This document shows positions 36,596 to 42,466 of a DNA stretch of 42,466 bases, one piece after another (position 1 is the first letter of the stretch; each line of letters opens with the position of its first letter). The notes beneath the pieces were generated by a model, which was not told where the DNA came from, did no database searches, and was given only the letters and a program-made list of their open reading frames with translations. This DNA comes from Gammaproteobacteria bacterium (GTDB taxonomy: Bacteria > Pseudomonadota > Gammaproteobacteria > SZUA-140): contig JALSIC010000043.1 in assembly GCA_026981935.1 (NCBI GenBank), positions 1 through 42,466 on the forward strand, in the 5' to 3' direction. Both the position numbers and the translations under genes were made by a program.

Positions 36596-38754
36596 GTCAA
36601 TTGCTCCATAAGGTGGGCAACGACCTTGTCGGGTGCGCCCATGAAGCGGATGTTGCCTTCATTCAGATAGATGGCGCGGTCAGCGAGCTTGATGTGACTG
36701 GGTCGGTGTGTAACCATGACGATGGTGTAGCGTCCGCGCATGCGCTTCAGGTTGCGCATGAAGATATGGTCCGTTCTCATGTCCAGTGAGGCGGCCGGTT
36801 CATCGAGCAACAGGATTCTTGCAGGCCGTACCAGTGCCCGCGCCAGGGCCAGTCCGTGGATGAAGCCAGGGGGGAACTGGTGAGTGAGGTTGTCTCCGAT
36901 ACGTGTGTCCAGGCCTGCGGGCAGTTTTTTGACCTCTCCGAAAATGCCCGCGAGATCCAGCGCTTTCTCCAGATCCCTGTCCGAGGCAAGGTTATGATTC
37001 AACCGCAGATTTTGCGCCAGTGTGCCATGAAACATTTTCACATTTTGGGGTACATAGGCAATATGGCGGCGGAGCTCCACCGGGTCGATCTGCCGGACAT
37101 CGATGCCGTCGAGCATGATGAACCCCGCCTGCGGTTGATACATGCCGGCGATGAGCTTGAGCAAGGTCGACTTGCCCGACCCGGAGGGACCAGTTATGGC
37201 GACGAGTTCGCCAGCTTCTATTTTGAGGGACACGCCGAGTACTGCGGGATCGTCTTCCGCGGTATAGCGGAAGGCGACGCGGCGCATGCAGATTTCACCA
37301 CGCACATCCGATAGAAATCTTCCCGTGTGCTTGCTGTTGTGTTCCTCTGAAAGCTTCATGAGCTTGTCGATATGCGAGAGCGATTTTTTCACCTGACTGG
37401 CCTGGGGAATGGAAAGGCAGAAAGTTTGCAAAGGTGTAAGGAGACGCCATGAAATGGCCATGACGGCAATCAGTCCACCACTGGTCAGCCCACCTTCCAT
37501 GACCATGAAGGCTCCCCACACGATGATGGATAGAATGGACAAGGAGGAAATAAGCTGTCCCAGAGAGGTAAATGCCGCCATGAGAAAGGTGTCCCTGTAT
37601 CCTGCAGCGGCCGAATATGCGCAGGCCTTGCGAAGGCGCTCGCACCAGGCATCTTTCCCGCCACTGTTCTTGATTTCAGAGAGACCTTCGATTGTCTGAA
37701 TCATCATGGACTGCTTTTGCGACTTCAGCATGCCATGACGCTGCTGGGCTTCGGTCAGATAAGTGGAGGCGAAGTAATACATGATCATGTAGACAAATGA
37801 TGCCATGATGGGAACCCAGGCGAGCGGTCCGGCAATGATGAAAATGACGAGCGTGCCCAGGAAGAAGAAGGGAAGTTCGAGCAACGCGCCTGCAGCGTGA
37901 CCGGTGATGAAGTCCCGGATCCCGTCGAATTGCTTGAGACGCATGAGTTGCGCGACCACCGATGAACGTTCAGTAAACAGTGGAGGAAGACGCAGCAGCT
38001 TGGCAAATGTTTCCACGCCAATGAGATAGTCCATGCGCCCAGCGATATATCCCAGGGTTTTCGCGCGCAGCTTTCTCAGGCCGAAATCGACGCTAAAGAC
38101 GATCATAATGCCGGCTATCAGGTAGCCCAGCGTGTCGAGTGACCGGCCGGCTATTACCGTATCGTAGATGAACATGATTGACAGGGGGACGGTCAGAGCG
38201 ATGATGTCGATGAGAAATGTAATGGCAATCAAGTAGAGGCCTGTCTTCAAGAACCGATTCAGCAGGCTTTTTCCCCAACTGGTGAAGTTTTTCTGTTCGA
38301 CTGATGCTGGGTTGTTTTCCAGTGCAGTGAAGATGTAGGCTGTCCCGCGCACTGTCTGATCAAGTGCTGTTTCCTGCAATGTATCGGTCATTGCATCGTA
38401 GTAACCGATGACGTCGTCCTTTTCCTCCAGCAGCACCCATAGGCCACCCCCCGCGGGTTCAAAGAGGCAAGGGAACAGACGCGGGTCGATGTCTTTGGGT
38501 TTCCACCTCAGGCGTTGACTCGTATAACCCAGGGCGAGGAGCATATTGCGCAATTCCGTTATGCCGAAGGTGTCGCTGAAGTGCGGCAAGGCATCAGCAA
38601 CGTCGTTTTCCGCAAGTCTGATTCCGAGGGCGTCCAAGAGGACGGGCAACGCGGCAGCATGCGGGGAAGATGCGGCAAAAGCGGCGCCATCCTTCTCACG
38701 CAAGCCCTCCTGGAGAATTTCACTGAGCGGCAGAGATCGGGTTGTAAGAGACAT
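36592..38754 (-). CDS. Type I secretion ABC half-transporter with C39-like domain (exporter B)
   Basis: A 720-residue ABC exporter. The first about 145 residues resemble the C39 peptidase-like domain of type I exporters (LRNMLLALGYTSQRLRWKPKDI...LWVLLEEKDDVIGYYDAMT) without an evident catalytic cysteine, hence probably a substrate-docking domain. The six-helix membrane domain is about residues 165-450. In the nucleotide-binding domain Walker A (GPSGSGKSTLLK), the Q-loop (YVPQN), Walker B with its catalytic glutamate (ILLLDEPAASLD) and the switch histidine (VTHRP) are intact. The signature motif expected as LSGGQ reads FPPGF, in HQFPPGFIHGLALARAL. It is followed by the HlyD gene with a 4-bp overlap and preceded by the second ABC gene 21 bp upstream. 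Confidence 0.9.
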   Translation of the reverse strand: MSLTTRSLPLSEILQEGLREKDGAAFAASSPHAAALPVLLDALGIRLAENDVADALPHFSDTFGITELRNMLLALGYTSQRLRWKPKDIDPRLFPCLFEPAGGGLWVLLEEKDDVIGYYDAMTDTLQETALDQTVRGTAYIFTALENNPASVEQKNFTSWGKSLLNRFLKTGLYLIAITFLIDIIALTVPLSIMFIYDTVIAGRSLDTLGYLIAGIMIVFSVDFGLRKLRAKTLGYIAGRMDYLIGVETFAKLLRLPPLFTERSSVVAQLMRLKQFDGIRDFITGHAAGALLELPFFFLGTLVIFIIAGPLAWVPIMASFVYMIMYYFASTYLTEAQQRHGMLKSQKQSMMIQTIEGLSEIKNSGGKDAWCERLRKACAYSAAAGYRDTFLMAAFTSLGQLISSLSILSIIVWGAFMVMEGGLTSGGLIAVMAISWRLLTPLQTFCLSIPQASQVKKSLSHIDKLMKLSEEHNSKHTGRFLSDVRGEICMRRVAFRYTAEDDPAVLGVSLKIEAGELVAITGPSGSGKSTLLKLIAGMYQPQAGFIMLDGIDVRQIDPVELRRHIAYVPQNVKMFHGTLAQNLRLNHNLASDRDLEKALDLAGIFGEVKKLPAGLDTRIGDNLTHQFPPGFIHGLALARALVRPARILLLDEPAASLDMRTDHIFMRNLKRMRGRYTIVMVTHRPSHIKLADRAIYLNEGNIRFMGAPDKVVAHLMEQLT

Positions 38755-38775
38755 GTTCGTGTTACAGTTCCAGGG

Positions 38776-40515
38776 TTATCTCGTGAAACTCGTGATATTT
38801 GCAGAACGATTGGAGAAGTGGCTGGATATATCGGTCACCGTGGCATCGCGCAGCAGAAGTTGGCGATCGCAAAGTCTCATGTAGGCTGGGCGATGGGTCG
38901 CGATGACCATGGTCTTTGATCCTTTGTAACGCCGGATGAGGCGCAGGAGACGGTAGTCGTTTTGAAAGTCGAGATTGGCATTGGAATCATCGAACAGGAT
39001 GACACCGGGATTGCCCAGCAGGGAGCGGATGATGACGATTTTCTGTTTGACGCCTTCAGGCAGAGTGTTCAGGTTGGTTCCGGATATCCGCGTATCGAGG
39101 CCCATGGGGAGCCTCACAACAATTTCGTACAGTCCCAAGTGATAAGCCAGCTCCAGCGCCTGTTCAATATATTCTTCTCCGCGGAAAAGTGTCATGTTCT
39201 CGAGAAGTGTACCTTCAAACAATACGCCTTTTTGTGGAACGACGGCGATGTGTTGGTGAACAAAGTCCCTTTTGTATGAGTCGATAGGATTATCGTCGAG
39301 TAGCATTCTGCCTCTGGTCGGGGCCAGAATTCCTGCCATAATCTTGAGCAAGGTACTCTTACCTGTGCCATTCGGTCCCGTGATCGCGACCGCCTCGCCA
39401 GGCTCGATATTCAGGGTGAGCCGGTCCGCAATGAGTTTGTCGCTGCCAGGATAAGAAAAGCAGACCGCGTCCAGCTCGATTTTCCCTGTGCACACCAATG
39501 GCACAAGTTTTCCTTCCGGTTCTTTTCTAAGCGCATACAGCTCGTCGGCTTGGTGCTTGGCAAGTTTGATAGCCTGGAACTGACTCCAGATGCCCATGGC
39601 GCGTACCGCGGGTTGCAGGGCACGTCCGGAGAGCAGGGTCGCCGCAGCAAGTGCGCCCAGAGAAAGGTGCCCACCGATGACCTGGACCGCCCCCATTGCA
39701 ACGAAAATGACGATCCCTAATTGAGAAATCGAGATTCCTGCCGATTCCACCTCTGTATTGGCTTTCGCCAGATCGTGGCTGATCTCAGCCGATTGACCTT
39801 GAAGGCGTTCGTAGCGCCGCAGGATGGGTTTCTCCATTGCCATCGCCTTGACGGAATGCATGGCTTGAAGCACTTCCATGAGGAAGTTCTGCCGGCGCGC
39901 TTCCATGTCGCTTCGGACAGCCACGGCCTTGTGGACATGGTGGCTTCCAAAGCCACAGACGAGTGCGAGAATCATGATAAGAAGCAAGGGAACGAGGACG
40001 AGTATGCCTACCAGGTAGGCGATGACGAACATGAAAATTGCGACGAAAGGCAAATCGACGATGAGGGTAACGGACTGTCCTGCATAGAAATTTTGGATTT
40101 TTCCTAATGATTGAAGACGGTCGAGAAAAAATCCGGCGGAATGAGATTCGAGCTCCCGAGCATCCACCTGCATCAGATGCTGAATGGCTCGCCGGGTCTC
40201 GGTGTGATCGTACCGCGCGGCTTCCCAGGCCATGACGGAGGCACGCAAAATGCGCAACAGCGCCTCTACACCCAAGGCGACCGCCACCCCGATGATGAGC
40301 ACTATAAAAGTCGTATCGGCCTGATAAGGTATGATGCGGTCGTACACCTGGAGAATGAACAAGGGCAGCGCAAGAGAAAGCAAATTCAAAGAGATAGATG
40401 CCGACAAGACATCGAGTCTGCGCCAGACTTCCGGCTTCCTGTGTTTGTCCGACGACATTCCGGCCTCGACTTTTTCCGTTTCGTTTGCGGCCACATCAGG
40501 TGCGGTCATTTTCAT
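38776..40515 (-). CDS. Type I secretion ABC half-transporter (exporter A, degenerate ATPase motifs)
   Basis: A 579-residue ABC exporter of the type I secretion permease/ATPase class, without a C39-like domain. The membrane domain runs from about residue 35 (VLSASISLNLLSLALPLFILQVYDRIIPYQ, a hallmark of this class) to about 320. In the ATPase domain Walker A (GPNGTGKSTLLK), the Q-loop (VVPQKGVLFEGT) and the switch histidine (IATHRP) are present. The Walker B end is ILFDDSNANLD, with Asp in place of the catalytic Glu, and the signature is LPEGV in place of LSGGQ. It is the first gene of the operon. The ATG at 40515 has no good ribosome site; an AAAGGA stands correctly spaced before an in-frame CTG at 40533, so the true start may be six codons earlier. 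Probably pairs with exporter B as a heterodimer. Confidence 0.88.
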   Translation of the reverse strand: MKMTAPDVAANETEKVEAGMSSDKHRKPEVWRRLDVLSASISLNLLSLALPLFILQVYDRIIPYQADTTFIVLIIGVAVALGVEALLRILRASVMAWEAARYDHTETRRAIQHLMQVDARELESHSAGFFLDRLQSLGKIQNFYAGQSVTLIVDLPFVAIFMFVIAYLVGILVLVPLLLIMILALVCGFGSHHVHKAVAVRSDMEARRQNFLMEVLQAMHSVKAMAMEKPILRRYERLQGQSAEISHDLAKANTEVESAGISISQLGIVIFVAMGAVQVIGGHLSLGALAAATLLSGRALQPAVRAMGIWSQFQAIKLAKHQADELYALRKEPEGKLVPLVCTGKIELDAVCFSYPGSDKLIADRLTLNIEPGEAVAITGPNGTGKSTLLKIMAGILAPTRGRMLLDDNPIDSYKRDFVHQHIAVVPQKGVLFEGTLLENMTLFRGEEYIEQALELAYHLGLYEIVVRLPMGLDTRISGTNLNTLPEGVKQKIVIIRSLLGNPGVILFDDSNANLDFQNDYRLLRLIRRYKGSKTMVIATHRPAYMRLCDRQLLLRDATVTDISSHFSNRSANITSFTR

Positions 40516-41101
40516 GAGAAAGATGAAATTCAGTTGATTCCTTTCTTGATCATCACAAACGGGTCGTCCGTTATTTCATGGTTGAATCTATTTATAGACA
40601 GCTGGCGAACCAGGGATAGATCCCAGAAACGGGATGGGTACCGGGAAAATCCTGGGAAAACGGCTAATAAACTCCAACATATTAAATTTTGTCGTTTAAT
40701 TGAGAACCCCTCTCAGGCATAAGCAAGATTCTTCTCGTGCAGTTCAGGAAAATTCCGGAAATGTGACGCCCATCACAGTTTTCGGCGGACAATTGGGACA
40801 CTTTAATACAAGGTCAATTTCACGGGTGTACTTTATTCTAGACGGGTCTCAAGGTGGCCTCGCCGATAGGGGAGCGTGGAGGGCGCACATGTAATGGCTG
40901 GAACGGAAAGGGTAGTCTACAGCTAAAGATTCGTTGTAATTTCCCAATAACTTTAACAATGGTTTGGTCGAGAATTCTTTGCGGATATCCCGATCGATCC
41001 GCGTGGGTTTGTCGCCGGTAAGGGAGCGTGAAAACCGAATGAAGGAGCGTACATCGGTTACCATGGGTTGATAACGGATCGAGACGAAGAGGATGGAAAC
41101 G
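40516..41101. other. Divergent regulatory region between the exporter operon and the adhesin
   Basis: A 586-bp stretch without a convincing gene, clearly richer in A and T than the core genes around it. It contains a perfect CRP-type palindrome (40762-40777) and AT-rich blocks around 40680-40700 and 40800-40840. TAATAC (40804-40809) and TATTCT (40834-40839) could be -10 elements for the rightward gene. On the minus strand TATAAA (40591-40596) could serve the exporter operon. From about 40880 to 41090 I recognise nothing; if the rightward promoter is near 40810, this would be an unusually long leader of nearly 300 nt. Confidence 0.55.
40762..40777. promoter_or_regulatory. CRP/Vfr-type binding site
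   Basis: TGTGACGCCCATCACA is a perfect TGTGA-N6-TCACA palindrome, flanked by AAA on the left and GTTTT on the right as in the CRP consensus. It lies about 330 bp upstream of the adhesin start and about 250 bp upstream of the exporter operon start. Its centre is about 45 bp upstream of the start expected from a -10 at 40802-40809, close to the position of class II activation. Confidence 0.75.
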
Positions 41102-42466
41102 ATGGCTTCCGGAGAAACAAAGAACGCCAACGAACGCGATGCGCTTGAAAATCTGTTCTCCCGGGATGTTCCCCGTCAGGCGGACAAGCCAGATGTCCTG
41201 GAGATTCCCGAGCAAGGTGCCAGGAGAGAAGAAAGCACGTTTCAGCAGAATATCCACCTGGGGAGTGATCGCCAGCCTGCCAGAATGGATTATCGGCCCC
41301 AGGAGAAGGGCGACCTGATACCGGATAGGGAAAGAAAGGGGTCTTCTGCTGAACGCGACGGCATTCACTCATCGAAAGAGCACGCCGCAACGGCACAGGA
41401 TTATTCTCTCATGGATCGCGGGGAGAAGTCCGGTGAATTTTCGGATAACCAAGTTGCCGCCCATCCTTTTGCTGGAACGAATAATAGAGGGGTTTTGCCG
41501 GCACCTGATGCGCAACTCGGTGAAGGCGGTGATCGCAATTCCGGCACCGGATGGGAAGATCTCATGCCGGGTGTGCCATCGTCATCTTCATTCTCAACTG
41601 GCCAGTTATCCGAATGGTTCTGGGTAAACAAGGAACACCATACTCAGTCGGTTGAGGAGGTCCAGGCAGCTGACCAAGGCAGTACAACGGCAACAAATGG
41701 TCCTGAGAGTGTCGTGGATGAAATCGTAACGGAAGTGAATTACATTAGTTCCTACCCGTTTTTCGAAACAGATGGTGATAGCGCTGCTAGTGAATCAGTG
41801 GCCACAACCCTAAACGATGGCGCTGAGTCCGGAATAAACGAGACGCCCACTGACATTGTGCTGACGGGCGGGAGCGTGGACGAGAACAGTGGTGCGGGGA
41901 CGGTGGTGGCCACGCTTTCGGCCAGTGATCCGGACGCCGGGGAGAGTTTCACGTACCAGCTGGACGATCCCTCGGGGAACTTCGAGATCAACGGTGACCA
42001 GATCGTGGTGAAGGCGGGTGCGACGCTGGACTTTGAGAGTCAGGCGAGCTACGACGTGACGGTGCGGGTGACGGACAGTGGCGGCAACAGCTATGCGGAG
42101 ACGGTGACCCTGAACCTGAACGACGTGAACGAGTCGCCGGTGGATATTGTGGTGACGGGCGGGAGCGTGGACGAGAACAGTGGTGCGGGGACGGTGGTGG
42201 CCACGCTTTCGGCCAGTGATCCGGACGCCGGGGAGAGTTTCACGTACCAGCTGGACGATCCCTCGGGGAACTTCGAGATCAACGGTGACCAGATCGTGGT
42301 GAAGGCGGGTGCGACGCTGGACTTTGAGAGTCAGGCGAGCTACGACGTGACGGTGCGGGTGACGGACAGTGGCGGCAACAGCTATGCGGAGACGGTGACC
42401 CTGAACCTGAACGACGTGAACGAGTCGCCGGTGGATATTGTGGTGACGGGCGGGAGCGTGGACGAG
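41102..42466 (+). CDS. Giant repeat adhesin with cadherin-like domains, partial (runs off the window)
   Basis: 455 codons are visible and the frame is open at the right edge. The ATG at 41102 has an AGAGGA ribosome site 8 nt upstream. Residues 1 to about 250 are polar, rich in Glu, Ser, Asn and Gly, with no signal peptide, as expected for a type I secretion substrate with a C-terminal signal. From residue about 251, 97-residue (291-bp) repeats follow: TDIVLTGGSVDENSGAGTVV, ASDPDAGESFTYQLDD, ATLDFES, VTVRVTDSGGNSYAETVTLN, LNDVNESP. The VDENS, DPD, LDFES and NDVNESP pieces are the calcium-binding landmarks of cadherin-like repeats. Two full copies and the start of a third are visible. It is divergent from the exporter operon, whose likely cargo it is. 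A role in attachment or biofilm is inferred. Confidence 0.88.
   Translation, partial: MASGETKNANERDALENLFSRDVPRQADKPDVLEIPEQGARREESTFQQNIHLGSDRQPARMDYRPQEKGDLIPDRERKGSSAERDGIHSSKEHAATAQDYSLMDRGEKSGEFSDNQVAAHPFAGTNNRGVLPAPDAQLGEGGDRNSGTGWEDLMPGVPSSSSFSTGQLSEWFWVNKEHHTQSVEEVQAADQGSTTATNGPESVVDEIVTEVNYISSYPFFETDGDSAASESVATTLNDGAESGINETPTDIVLTGGSVDENSGAGTVVATLSASDPDAGESFTYQLDDPSGNFEINGDQIVVKAGATLDFESQASYDVTVRVTDSGGNSYAETVTLNLNDVNESPVDIVVTGGSVDENSGAGTVVATLSASDPDAGESFTYQLDDPSGNFEINGDQIVVKAGATLDFESQASYDVTVRVTDSGGNSYAETVTLNLNDVNESPVDIVVTGGSVDE
41852..42466 (+). repeat. 291-bp tandem repeats in the adhesin gene
   Basis: Repeat units start at 41852, 42143 and 42434, exactly 291 bp apart. Apart from a few bases at the very start of the first unit (GACATTGTGCTG versus GATATTGTGGTG), the two complete units look identical base for base. 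The repeat array continues beyond the window. Confidence 0.97.

Noticed and set aside
41102-41851. LapA-like N-terminal retention module with a LapG cleavage site
   Set aside because: The N-terminal 250 residues show no clear TAAG/PAAG-type di-alanine site in a glycine-rich retention domain, and no LapD or LapG gene is seen.
41752-42282. Two minus-strand frames with nearly the same protein sequence
   Set aside because: They are antisense images of the identical adhesin repeats.

Overview
The window is the replication-origin region of a bacterial chromosome. The GC-rich coding and the gene order (leftward dnaA-dnaN-recF-gyrB, rightward rpmH-rnpA-yidD-yidC-mnmE) point to a gammaproteobacterium. 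The lgt-thyA-folA block, a YhcB/ZapG-like protein, c-type cytochromes and a Fur-type iron operon agree with that. A Chromatiales-like sulfur-bacterial relative is my guess at the lineage, inferred only from the style of the gene content. I see no tRNA or rRNA gene, CRISPR array, transposase or prophage gene.

Left part (1-19,600). After a small membrane-anchored unknown come a soluble cytochrome c, a membrane protein with a CxxCH haem motif and a short unknown, all leftward. Rightward follow a DUF255/thioredoxin-like protein, overlapping by 4 bp a secreted kelch protein with an NrfJ-like tail, and a single-domain voltage-gated cation channel with an acidic TLEDWTD filter. Leftward again are a PfkB-family sugar/nucleoside kinase, the glycine cleavage set (gcvT, gcvH, gcvPA, gcvPB), an NfeD protein, a Fur-box-controlled ferric-iron permease and binding protein, and fbp. 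An RlmI-like rRNA methyltransferase and lgt run rightward.

Middle (19,600-31,100). thyA and folA are separated by two tandem copies of a 164-bp structured repeat. A YhcB/ZapG-like protein with a very long Ala/Glu tail is followed by pgl-glk and then gyrB, recF, dnaN and dnaA. Two parS-like 16-bp palindromes lie inside recF, where both encode the peptide FHVEH. A cluster of DnaA boxes next to an AT-rich stretch in the dnaA-dnaN gap marks the likely oriC.

Right part (31,100-42,466). After rpmH to mnmE comes a type I secretion island: two ABC exporter half-transporters with unusual nucleotide-binding motifs and an HlyD-type adaptor, all leftward. Opposite them, running off the window, is a giant repeat protein with cadherin-like 97-residue repeats that appear identical at DNA level. 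A perfect CRP-type palindrome lies between the two transcription units. The likely system is a dedicated exporter plus its adhesin substrate. The outer-membrane partner, any periplasmic protease and the substrate's C-terminal signal are not in view.

The intergenic regions carry several short tandem repeats (7-, 10-, 12- and 164-bp units) and long hairpins. One 12-bp repeat builds the signal peptide of the kelch protein.
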